From the NCBI GenBank assembly GCA_003254885.1, contig QANT01007838.1, positions 3,574 to 47,497 of the forward strand: a DNA stretch of 43,924 bases, given 5' to 3'. The notes under the pieces were generated by a model. It was not told where the DNA came from, did not search any database, and saw only the letters and a list, made by a program, of their open reading frames with translations. Shown here in pieces: positions 25,663-38,700 of the stretch; position 1 is the stretch's first letter; each line of letters begins with the position of its first letter. The stretch is from Purshia tridentata. Its lineage: Eukaryota > Streptophyta > Magnoliopsida > Rosales > Rosaceae. Position numbers and translations under genes: made by a program.

Positions 25663-26472
25663 AGTCATGTTTTTCAGCCCATTCCTGTTGAATTTGGCTG
25701 AAGAATTGTAGTTTTTTTTTTTTTTTTTTTTTCTTCTCCTGCAAATAAGTTGGTTAAACTTGTACTTCAATGTTGAGCTTTGCTTCTGGGAATTCCAGTT
25801 CTTGTCTTGACAATTTTTTGGTATTGTTGGTGATAAAGGCAGGCCGATTGGCCCGATAGAATGATTACAGTTTTGATATTGATATCATTGCGTGCCATTT
25901 CTTTGCTACACCGCTATCCATTTTTAAGACATTTGAGTTGAATCCAAATTTCCATATTGAATAATTTGAAATACGTTCAATTCTTAATCCAACCAATTTA
26001 AGACTTTTGACTTGCATCCAATTGTTTTCTGTTCACATATGATACCATTGGACTAGTCAGTGATCAGATCAGTAAATTATCATAGGGACCGTTTTAAGTA
26101 ACAAAGAAAACATTCAAGATTTGATCTCTCATCAAAAGTAAAAGGTAATTTGAGTAAAAATTGCAGGGCTTGGGTTAAAAAAATAAATAAATAAATAGGA
26201 CTATTAAGAGCTAAAGAAACTACGAGGTCGAGGTTGAAACGACATCGTTGCAGTGACTCTGGTAAGGAAATTTGAATTTCAAACACTGCACTTCCTTTCA
26301 TTCTTAAAGATTTAAACTTCCTCTACTATGTTTTCCCCTGGAATCACTCTACACTGATAAACCCTAAACCCCTTCCCATCACCTCTGGTTTTCTGAATCT
26401 TCCACATTCTCACTGTAACTCCATTCCCCAATCTTGGTTTTTGTTGTTGGGTCGATCCAATTCCAAACGCAA
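25663..26472. other. QCR8 3' UTR and B3 gene promoter
   Basis: No supported protein gene. A 19-base T run starts at about 25713 in the QCR8 3' UTR. The right end holds AAACCCTAAACCCC at about 26360, a telo-box type element often found before highly expressed plant genes, roughly 110 bases before the B3 start. Confidence 0.55.
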
Positions 26473-29248
26473 ATGGTAGCTGTCGCCAATTTATGCGCCA
26501 TCAACACTTACGAAGAGGCTCGCAAACAACGCCTTGAAGAAAACAAAAGGAAATTTCAGGTTTGTGCCAATTGAAATTCCATTCATACTTTCCTCATTTT
26601 TTATGAGAAAGTTTTAATCTTTGGCTCTCATTGTTTGGCTGATGAAGGATTTGGGAATCTCAAGCATTTCGAAAACTCTGTCCAACCTCACTACTCCTGA
26701 GAAGAAGACTCAGGTTGAAACTTGAAACCAAACTTGTTTTCAACTTCTTATTTCTGTATTCTCTTGTTGTGGGTTTTTGATACTCGTAAAAGTTTCTGTC
26801 GCTAATTTTTCTATGTTGCAGCAGCGTGTTTCAAAACCCAAATCAGAGAATGATTGTTTAGCAGTAGAACCAAGACGTTCTTCCCGTCAACGAAACCCAG
26901 TTCAATCGTATGTTGATGATGTGAGACATGTCTCTAATCAATCACCATTTTCCTATCTCTAATCAATCACCATTTTTCTATGTGACATTGAAACTTTTGA
27001 ACAATCAATCTTCTATAGTTCTATGACTGTATAACAGCGCCTGTCACGATTTTCATCAAACATTGTATAATGGGTCACAAAAACTCACCCGTTTCAAATG
27101 CAGCCTAAGATTATGCTTATACTAACAGAGAAGGTTCTATTTTGCTGCCCATCACAGGTTGACATTGGTCTTCCAACTATGAGGAAGAGGTCAAGGTCAA
27201 GCTCATCGTCATTTGGAAGGTAGAGTAGATTTTTTTTTGTGGAATTCATTTTTCTTTTACCGTGTCCCATATAGATGTAGTAATGCTGTGAAATTTTCAG
27301 CTACCTTGCAAGGCCTCTAGAGGAATGCAAAATTGCTACTGATGAAGAAAGGAATGCTGCTTTTGAAGCTGCAGAGACGCTTCAAGAGAATCTACAATCT
27401 GAAAATCCATCTTTTGTCAAATCAATGGTTCGGTCTCATGTTTATAGTTGTTTTTGGTTGGTAAGTTGGGTTGCTTAGTTTATACTTATTAAAATATCAA
27501 TTAAGGTAGTGGCAGATAAAGTATTACAGCTTGATTTACTAATTTTATTTCGGTTACAAGGGCCTTCCTTCTAAATTTTGTGAGGATCATCTCTCAAAAA
27601 CGGGGTCAGATTTGGTGCTAGAGGATGAAGATGGCAATGAATACGAAACTGTCTACATTGGCAAGAGAACTGGGCTTAGTGGAGGCTGGAGAGGGTTTGC
27701 ATTGGAGCACAAGTTGGATGATGGTGATGCGCTTGTGTTTGAATTGACTGAACCCACAAGATTTAAGGTAGTCTTAAATACAAATATAATTGATCTTGCA
27801 AGGGCTTGTCCTCTATCATAATAACCTGATTTTTGCATATAAGCTACTGTACCATGTAAGCATAGGTCTACATCTAAGTTCTAACAATGACACGTTGCGT
27901 AAGTTATTTTTATGAAACTGTTAGGGATGTTGAATGATTAATAATTTGGTCAAGCTATGCCGCATTGTTGAATGTTAACACAATAGACGGATGAGATGAG
28001 AACAAATATCAATGCTGATGACAAAAATCTTAATCAATGACCTGTATACCTCAGCACTGTCAAGGTGAGGTACGATGATCAACAATATCACTTCATGGAA
28101 GACCCATTAAGAACTTGTTTACATTCAGAACGGATTTGTGTTGCCCACTTTCCATCGTGCTTTGAAGCATATGCATATATTGATTATATTCCTTTACACT
28201 ACTTCAAGCATCACAACCTTTCGACCTCTGATAATTGCATTACCAGTTACTTTATTTTTTTCAGCTGATTCTCATTTTAAGCAGTTCCCGGAGTTCATTG
28301 ATAGGCCAAATATTGAATTACTAGTTGGTATAACTGCAGATTTATATAGTCAAGGCATCCCCATTTTCAAGTCGAGAATGTCGCAAGAATGTTGCAGATA
28401 AAGAAAATACTACCAGTGCTGAAAATACATCAAAGGCAGCCATGACGCCTGACCCAGAATCAAATCAGAAACGAAGGTCAAAGATAGGTATCGTGCCGGC
28501 AGTGGAGGATTCGAAAAGTTCCCTAGAGCTTCTACCAGAGAGCCCCAAAAAGACATCAAAGGCAACCCTGAAGCCTGACCCAGGATCAAATCAGAAAAGA
28601 AGGTCAAAGAGAGGTATTGTTCCGGAAATGGAGGATTTGAAAAGTTCCCTAGAGCTTCCTCCAGGGAGCCCCAAAAAGACATCAAAGGCAGCCATGAAGC
28701 CTGACCCAGAATCAAAACAGAAACGAAGGTCAAAAAGAGGTATCTTGCCTGAAGTGGAGGATACAAAAATTTCCCCAGAGCTTCCACCAGAGAGCCCCAA
28801 AAAGGCATCAATGGCAGCCATGAAGCCTGACCCCGAATCAAATCAGAAAAGAAGGTCAAAGAGAGGTATCGTGCTGGAAGTGGAGGATTCGAAAAGTTCC
28901 CCAGAGCTTCCACCAGAGAGCCCCAAAAAGACAGCAATGGCAGCCATGAAGCCTGACCCCGAATCAAATCAGAGAAGAAGGTCAAAGAGAGGTATCGTGC
29001 TGGAAGTGGAGGATTCGAAAAGTTCCCCAGAGCTTCCACCTGAGAGCCCCAAAAAGACATCAAAGGCAGCCATGAAGCCTGACCCAGAATCAAATCAGAA
29101 ACGAAGGTCAATGAGAGGTATCGTGCTGGAAGTGGAGGATTCGAAAAGTTCCCCAGAGCTTCCACCAGAGAGCCCCAAAAAGACATCAAAGGCAGCCATG
29201 AAGCCTGACCCAGAATCAAATCAGAAACGAAGGTCACATGAAGCCTGA
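26473..29248 (+). CDS. B3-domain DNA-binding protein with 42-residue repeat tail, truncated by frameshift
   Basis: Exons 26473-26559, 26648-26713, 26822-26920, 27158-27219, 27301-27460, 27561-27767 and 28340-29248 join in phase to 529 residues. The N-terminus (YEEARKQRLEENKRKFQDLG) is typical of the At5g42700/At3g19184 B3 group. A basic stretch (RRSSRQRNPVQSY) follows. The B3 domain covers about residues 138-235: FVKSMVRSHVYSCFWLGLPS, TGLSGGWRGFALEHKLDDGD, ALVFELTEPTRFK, joined by splicing to IYIVKA. From about residue 260 there are 42-residue repeats with core PDPESNQKRRSKRG and PELPPESPKK. A 40-bp duplication at 29197-29276 shifts the frame and ends the protein at HEA. Without it the frame would run to 29699 (666 residues). 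Family knowledge: plant-specific nuclear DNA-binding protein; no target is known to me. The last exon's start was chosen because IYIVKA is the expected B3 end. Confidence 0.9.
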
Positions 29249-29470
29249 CCCAGAATCAAATCAGAAACGAAGGTCAAAGAGAGGTATCGTGTCGGAAGGG
29301 GAGGATTCAAAAAGTTCACCAAATATTCCACCAGAGAGCCCGAAAAAGACATCAAGGGCAGCCATTAAGCCTGACCCAGAATCAAATCAAAAACGAAAAT
29401 CAAAGAGAGATACCGTGCATGAAGTGGAGGATTCGAAAATTTCGCCAAAGTTTCCACCAGAGAGCCCCAA
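28436..29470 (+). repeat. 126-bp coding tandem repeat array (42-residue units)
   Basis: Equivalent points of the unit fall at 28442, 28568, 28694, 28820, 28946, 29072 and 29198, exactly 126 bp apart, then at 29238 (40 bp later) and 29364. So there are about eight full units plus one 40-bp partial copy. The unit encodes AAMKPDPESNQKRRSKRG, then IV.EVEDSKSSPELPPESP, then KKTSK. It is rich in Lys, Arg, Ser, Pro and Glu, with alternating basic and acidic blocks, and is likely disordered. The middle units are nearly identical; the outer ones differ more. Confidence 0.97.
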
Positions 29471-29699
29471 AAGTAGTGAAATCCAACAGGAAGCCAGCCT
29501 GACTAACGTGAATGAAGTTGTTCCTAAAAAACTTGGAACGAAAACTAAAGCAAACAGAGCCCGTGACACACAGAGTTCAGAAGGTTGTGAAGTCCAACAG
29601 GTTGCAAGCGCGACTGAGGAGGATAGTAGAGCTGTTAAGCAGAAAGAATGTGTAGCTAAGAAACCTAGAAAGGAAAGGCTTTTTAGAAAGAGAGCATAG
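29238..29699 (+). pseudogene. Out-of-frame C-terminal remainder of the B3 gene
   Basis: Right after the frameshift an open frame of 153 codons continues the repeats (two more units) and then a unique Lys-rich tail: SSEIQQEASLTNVNEVVPKK, KANRARDTQSSEG, ending KKPRKERLFRKRA. Its codon pattern and charge match the upstream exon. The unbroken reading for 460 bases suggests that the shift is very recent, polymorphic in the species, or an assembly error in the repeat. No acceptor or start suggests independent expression. Confidence 0.8.
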
Positions 29700-30530
29700 C
29701 AGGAGACTAACAAAGAAAGATTTCAGGGGTTCACAAACTTTTCTGCATCCCCAGAAATTTTAGTTCAGGTTATGGGATGTATCCCCAAAATTTGGCATTT
29801 GGCTCGAAATTTTGAAACAAAATATGAGAATTAACATGACGGTATTATGCTAGTGGTGTGTTCGATTACATATTTATCTGGATGGTTCAATCATTCAAAA
29901 GCATGGCTGCACAGCTAAGAGTAAAAAAATATCAAGAGCAGTGTGTCAAGAGAAATCATATTCACTTGTCTGCACGTGCGACAACCCAGGATTTCAAACG
30001 ATCCCATTTGCTTACAAACCTGGAAACGTTCTCTCACTACGCATCATTCTCATGAGTTCACCCCTAGTACCAATACAATATTGCATACAAATACACTCGT
30101 CGAAAAATAAACACAGCATGTATGCATGCCATTATATTCAGGTCTCTCACATAACATAATTGCTGGTGTATGTTGCCAGCGTAATCTAGGTGTAAGTGTT
30201 AGTTTGACAATGTACCATATTGGACAATAATTCATCGGTGTTAATATTTCGATTGTACCATACGAACTATAATGTAATATAGATATTTGATACGAGACGA
30301 TGTTATTCAAATCCTCAGAATATAAGAAGCTGAAACATGCCAAGCAAAAACCATAACATTAACGATAGCAAATCCATAACACCACCAGTAGCTTACAGAG
30401 AGTACTAAAATTCAAAGCAGTATCTCAAGAAAAATTTCCCCAAAAAAGTATCTTGCAACAAATAAATGACTTGAAATTAAAACAAAGATGAAAGCTGGGT
30501 GTCATGAACTACATTCCTAGCCGACGCCTT
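29700..30530. other. Convergent 3' region between the B3 gene and RPL10
   Basis: No supported protein gene. The B3 gene (+) and RPL10 (-) converge here, so the stretch should hold both 3' UTRs. Short frames on both strands resemble nothing I recognise. Confidence 0.6.
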
Positions 30531-31935
<1,405 letters not shown>

Positions 31936-32759
31936 ACTTAACCCAAAAACAATCAATAGCTTTCGGGTCAAACTTTATCATCTCCGATTCTGTATTGTTA
32001 TTTGTCAAACTATGTGATATCTATTATAAATGAAAAATATAAAAATTAACCGTACACATATGCATGACATTTAAATACATTTTAAACTATTAAATCTTAG
32101 ACATATTTATTTTCTTTACTATCTATACGAATTTTCATAACATGTAGTCATACGATATTCGTATCATAGACGAATTTAAAAAAGAGTTGTTTTCAAATAC
32201 ACAATGATGATTAATATTTTTTAAACATGTAACATATCTCATTATTTGACAACATTAATACTACCAAGTTTCTATATTCTCATATTTGGAGCAAGCAAAG
32301 TGTGAAATAATAATTTGGGAGTTCAATCGAGGTTCTAAGGCTCATTATTAAAGGTTACAAGTTTCGGTGCATGAGTTTTGCAAGTAATTTTGTTAATATA
32401 GTTTTTTTTTTAATTTTTTTTTTAGAAATGAGACTATTTAATTATATTTTGTTAATATGTTTGGGAAAGGGAGAAAAAAAAAATCCTTAGTAACAAAAGT
32501 GCATTTTCAGCAATTATTAGGGAAAAGGAGAAAAAAAAAATTCCTTAGTAACAAAAGTGCATTTTCAGCAATTATTTTGATTGTTAAAGTCTATTAATGT
32601 TACAATAAAAGGACCAAACAATGGACACTGTCATCTCTACAACTCAACTATAACAAGAAAGGCTGTACAAAATCAGGCTACAAAAAAGTAAATTTAATTT
32701 AATTTCCAGAATATTATTACAAAACTCCAAATGGGGTACTACAAATTCTCCTATGGATC
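31936..32759. other. Spacer between RPL10 and the receptor kinase
   Basis: No supported protein gene. AT-rich spacer. It contains a tandem duplication with a 58-bp period at about 32463-32577, listed separately. The receptor-kinase 3' UTR lies at the right end, since that gene is on the minus strand. Confidence 0.6.
32463..32577. repeat. 58-bp tandem duplication
   Basis: Two adjacent copies share CCTTAGTAACAAAAGTGCAT and TTTCAGCAATTATT, each preceded by GGGAAA...GGAGAAAAAAAAAA. The CCTTAG motif occurs at 32485 and 32543, a period of 58. Copies differ by only a few bases in the A run and its edges. Confidence 0.9.
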
Positions 32760-35700
32760 CTATCTTGGGGTGATTGTAGGTATGACTCCACTAACAAGGT
32801 CACTGCCAGAGACATCTGAAGACACATAAGGATGATTCCTCACTGCATTGGATGAAGATGGTGGAGTGACTTCCTTTCCACTACCACTCATCACTGATTC
32901 TGTTGTTCTGCTGTCCGACTCTGGCATCATATTCCATATATTTTCGAGTTCTCGTACAACCTCTGCCATTGAGGGTCTGACATCAGTATCATCTTGGCAA
33001 CACTTGAGGGCCAAACTCAAGAACTTCTCCACACACTCAGATGGATAGGACCCCATTCTCTCATCAATTACTGAGAAGATCATACCGGATTGGAATGCCA
33101 AATTTACCTGAAATGGAAAAAAACTTTAACTTCAATTAACATCAAAAGGGATCAAATATCATATACATAGTTACATTCATGCAAGGCATAGAAGATGGGT
33201 TGCATATATACTTATCCAAAACAAACTGAGCCTGAAAGGTATGAGGAGTTACCTCTCGAACAATGTTTTTGCCATGTGAGATTGGCTGCATCCCAGTTAA
33301 GAGCTCCAGAAACACAACACCAAGGCTATAAACATCACTCTTGTCTGTTAGTTTATGAGTTAAGAAGTACTCTGGATCAAGGTAACCCTGCAAAATCAAT
33401 TCAAAGAATAAGAGCAGTCTACACCTCCCTATCATCCTCTGCAGAGACTATGTTAATTTTCATTGCTTTTAATTAGTTAAGTATAATTTTGAGAGTCTTA
33501 CCGGTGTCCCCTTCACTACTGTGGATACATGAGCAGGCGTACTTCCTTCAAGATCTGGAACTGGGGCAAGTCGGGAAAGTCCAAAATCAGCAACCTTTGC
33601 TATAAACTTAGAGTCCAATAATATGTTGCTGGCCTTGATATCTCGATGGAATATCGGAGGGTCAGCTTCTGTATGTAGGTAGAGGATACCCTTGGCTGAT
33701 CCCAGGGCAATTCTCATTCTCATTTCGAATCCCAGAGGTTCTTTAGACCTAACTGTGGTACCAAGTATCAATTATATGTTACAGCTTGTCCAATCCAATG
33801 GCATGTTAAATTTAAAATTTCATGTCTTGTTAGGATTAAAATTGAATTCTGTGGCAAATACTTGAGCAAAGCATTTACTAGCATCAACTTACACTGTAAA
33901 AAACTCAAAAAGAGGTGAAGCAATAACCAAAGGCATAGTGAAAAATATTAGGCTTACCAGAAAGGTGATCCCTTAGAGTGCCATTGGACATGAACTCATA
34001 AACCAACATCTGCGTGCACAAAAATAATGCATGTGAAGCTTTTCCAAATGAAAATTGTTGGTTCTTATATGATTTGGATTTCATTTTCCTCGCTCTTAGA
34101 GCTTTCCGAAAATTTTTTTTTTTCATAGCTTCATTTCCTATGTAGATGATGAAGTTTATTATTGAACAATTTGCAGATGGAATTTTATAGACATAAACAT
34201 CCAGAGATGTTTTTTCTTATATGGAACGAACTACTCAGAAATAAAATAAAATAAAGGATGAGCAACAGTACCTGTTCCCCTTCGTCATCACAATATCCAA
34301 CTAAGGACACCAGATTCCTATGATGCAAGGGTGACAATAATTCTATTTCTGTTAGAAACTCCTTCTCACCCTGTAATGATCCCTCTTGTGCACGTTTTAT
34401 GGCCACAACAGTGCCATCAGCCAGAATGCCTTTATAAACCTTTCCATAACCTCCTTGGCCAACTTGAGCAGAGCTGTTAAAATTGTTTGTAGCCATGGCC
34501 ATTTCTCCATAAGTGAAATCCTTTACACCATCAATTTTTATGGAGCTCTTGGATGCTGCATAAATACGGGCACAATGTTAAAAGTTAAGTTATTTAGACA
34601 AGTAGTCAGCTTCAAAGTGGCTCTTCTCAGGAAATTCATTGGGCACTTGTGGATTTTCAGGAGTCCTAAACTTGGGAGAAGCACACAGGAAATGATCATA
34701 TATCAAAATAACCTGTTCTCTTTATGATAGGAAGATACTCACTATGACGTCTTCTTGAAATTGTATGGCGATCCCTCAAATGCCTTCTCAATATAAGAAG
34801 AGAAACAATTGCAGATAATGTAACGGCACCGGCAATAGTCCCTACTACTATGCCAGCCAGAGCACCCTTGCTTATACCAGACTTTCTAGTGGTGCGAATC
34901 ACTGTGACATCAGTAAGAGGCATGAGCATCAGCAAATCAAAATTATCAAACAACTTCATTTCATAGATACATAAATGAAAAGAGATAAAATATTTGCTGA
35001 TGCATAGTTTATCAGTCATCAGTGAACAGGCCAACCAAGTGGTTTGAACATTAAATGCCTTATCATCAAAATAGCTCCAAACTTTTTAGCATATAATTCA
35101 GTTATATGCTGGATCATGGTAGCACAACATATGTTAAGTAATTTAATATAGCATCCTATTATTTTAAGGCGTACAACATCTGGATCAACTGAAATTTCAA
35201 CAGGCAGGGTGACAAAAGAAAAGATGCTTGGGTCTGGATAAGCTAGAAAATACACACAGCACATGCTACTAAACCGTGATAAGAATAGTCAACTTCATCC
35301 AATCAAACATAAGCACACCACTATTCAGAATTGGAACAATTTTTGGACCACAAGGTGAAAATTCACTATTAATTCCACCTCCAGACTCAAAAAAAGAAAT
35401 AGAAGAAACAAAAATCAGCTGAAATGCTAAGCAAATCAATCAACCCATACTTCAGCACTTTGGTGAAAATGAAGCACTGGCAGGTCTCCCCAATACTTTC
35501 AGTAAGAGAAATTAGAACTCATATAACCTTTGTGTTATATAAATCAGAGATATTCACATTCTTCAACCAGCTAAAGGATATATATGCATACATATATATA
35601 TAAGTTAAACAAGCATTAATCTGATAAAGCTCTGCATAAAAACAAATAAAATAAGGTTTTTGAAACAAACCATCCTTATAAGGATCCAGCAGAATGAATG

Positions 35701-38700
35701 CGATAAGTTCATAAGGTCCAAATGTATCACTATCAGGAATATTCCATCCTGTGAACTTGCCCATGATTCTTTGAACTTCACTCATATTGAAAGTATGGGA
35801 GTTATTGACATTAGCAACATATACAGGGAAAAACTTCAGAGACATTCTCAGTCGAGGTCCCCATTCCCATACAAATGAAGCAATGTCTAGCTGCTCAAAA
35901 GATAAGTTGAGACCAGATGTAAGATACTTCTGAAATGTACTTTTGTATGGGCGAAAATCCGAGAATCCAGGACTTTTCAACCGATATTCAACAAGTAGGG
36001 GAGCAGCACAGAAACAAACTACAGGAAGATATTCGAAAGGGGGCGGGCATGCTTGACTTGGACAGCTAGCAGTGGAGTTAGTTGAACTCTGACTGATATT
36101 GTTTTCAACACTTGCAGGTCCACATAACTCATCTAGGTTGGCATTTGAGCATACTGGATTTCCCTGAAGCCTGAACAATATTAATCAGAAGATTAACTGA
36201 TCTAACACTGTTACACCATATGAAAATATAAAATTATAACCAACAGAGAATATTTAGACTTCTTTCTGAGCAGACACGTAAGTATGACGAAGCATATCAT
36301 TACAGATGCCGTACGTGTATATAAAAGCAATTTAACTTGTACTTCATGATATATAGTATAGAAACAAAGTTCAGAAGCAAACCAGACAGTGACATTTTGC
36401 GGGATTTCAGTACTGCCAGATATATTTGTAAGCATATTGTTCTGCAACTCCCTACAATATTAGAAGCCACACACCACCTTTTAGAAACATTTAAGAAGAC
36501 GCCATAAAATTTATTAAATTCAAGCAAAAGAAAGTTAAAGTGCATTTTGTGATCAGGCAAGGAATTGGAATCAACCTGTATAAACACACACAAGCAGTAA
36601 ATGCTAGAGAGTGCACATTAACACACATAACCCATAAAACTGCTCATTCTTAACCAACAGAGAAATGATTTTCTAATTTCAGTTCTTACAAGATTAGTCT
36701 TTCTGTTTCATTGAGTATCCTATTTTTCCAAAGGGTTGCCGGAACAGAGCCACTCAATGAATTGTTTGCAATAGACCTGCCATGCGCAATCACTTTATTT
36801 TGTGAGATAGTTTGTATTGTTGTATTATTATCATAAATAAAATAACTTCAGCTTCTTCCTATTCACATATGGTGGAAGTTTCAATTTTAGCAAAATATAG
36901 ATTAATCAACAATGTCACCGAACCATCAAAATGCTGCAAATAAAGAAAGAACAGTTGAAAATTGCTCACAATATTTGAAGCTGAGGAAGATCCGAAAAGT
37001 TGGCAGGAATACTTCCAGTAAGAGTGTTGTTGGATAAATTGCTGCAGACATAATTCTTATGATAAATATAAAAAAATCGATAAAATATTAGGATCAATTA
37101 TATGATTCTCCAAAGCTCAACAAGACTTTTTAGAGAATATTAAGCATTAAATTCAAGCTAAATGCCAAAAGAATGCACATGGCAAATCATTTGCTAGATA
37201 GATAGATTCTTACATCGTTGTGATTTCATCAGAAAGTTTACCCAGAGGAATGGATCCATTTAGCTGATTTGAACTTAGGTCTCTGAAATTGTATGAATAA
37301 ATAATGAATTAAAGAGAAGAGAGCATGAAGTTGAATTAAAAAATGAATTAAAAATCCAGAAGATCACTACAAGGAATAGGTACAAAGGGAAACCTGCTGA
37401 ATGAACTTACATATATCCAAGCTTTGGTATCCTACTCAAATCAGGAATAGGTCCTTGTAAGTTGCAGTTCCTGAGACTCCTGACAGACACAACCAAAACA
37501 CAAAGGCATTCAATCTTTACATGATTCATCAATGTAAAATGTTCAGTGAAAACTTCTTGCTTTCATTCAAACCAGAGTATATCACCTAATGTGACCATAA
37601 ACATCAGGCAACAACAGAACAATAATTAAGATTCCTGAATTTTTGAGGGAGTCGAATCCATGCCCCTATAATGTAATCATGCCACCCAATTAGTTGAGCC
37701 ACTTATGTCTCCTTTGGCTACTATTTATATGATATTCTCTATGCAATGACTGGAATCATTTACATGCTTAACCCAACAATTTGCAATGGTATTACATTTT
37801 TGTAATATTTTAATTCTGCAATTTAAAGATGAGTAATTAGAAAGCTTGTGGCTTCACAGCTCAAGGCTTGCATCTGATGTGTAAATAAATAGAGATGCTA
37901 GCACCTAGCCATGCTGTTACCTGTAAACCGACTTTACAGACATAGGACCAGAAGGTGCACTTACAACTTCAACAGTTTAGACATGTTGCCATAAGAAGCT
38001 GGAATTGTACTCCCCTCAAAGTTGTTGTTGTCAAGTTGGCTGCAAAACAAAGAAGATGATATGACTAAGAAACTCAACATGGAATTTAAATCTGTAATAC
38101 TATGTGTTGAAAAAGGAAAGGTTAAGAGAATTATTCACGACAGAAAAAAAGGGGGCAGGATGAACACACACCCACATATCAATAAATTAAAGGCCAGGAT
38201 ACATGACAGAAACATAAGGTAAGGATTTATGTTCCAGAATTACAAGAAAGTAAGAAAGCATACAGTATTAATAAGCTTGGAATCTCAGAGAACTCCGGTG
38301 GAAGATACCCAGATAAGTTGTTGTTGTCAAGAAGACTGCATAGTGTCAGATTCGTTTATTTAACCAAAGTTAGCCGTAATACAGAAACACAAATCAAGAG
38401 AAAGCAATCAAAGTAATATTATGATTGGACTTACTCAGTGTAATAATGTACACAATCAAGCACATGAAAAATAGCCAATATCCTACTTACAAGTGGACAA
38501 GTTTCGGTAATCTGGAAAGCTCCAGTGGAATTTGCCCGCTAATTGAATTGTTGTTCATATGACTGCTCAAAAAGGGAAAAAGAATGTGAAACAGAAAAAG
38601 GGGAGTAAAATGAAAATAAAATAATATTATCATTTTTAAGCTAAAACAGCATCATAAAAAGACCCTCACAAGTGCTTTATTTTATTCAAATTTGCAAATG

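Noticed and set aside
28410..29237. 275-codon minus-strand frame with repeats such as GNFSNPPLPARYLSL
   Set aside because: It is the antisense of the B3 repeat array. A 126-bp unit free of stops on one strand easily stays open on the other; there is no independent gene evidence.
29220..29280. An intron removing the 40-bp duplication
   Set aside because: 40 bases is too short for a plant intron, and although GT and AG dinucleotides exist there is no credible branch region.
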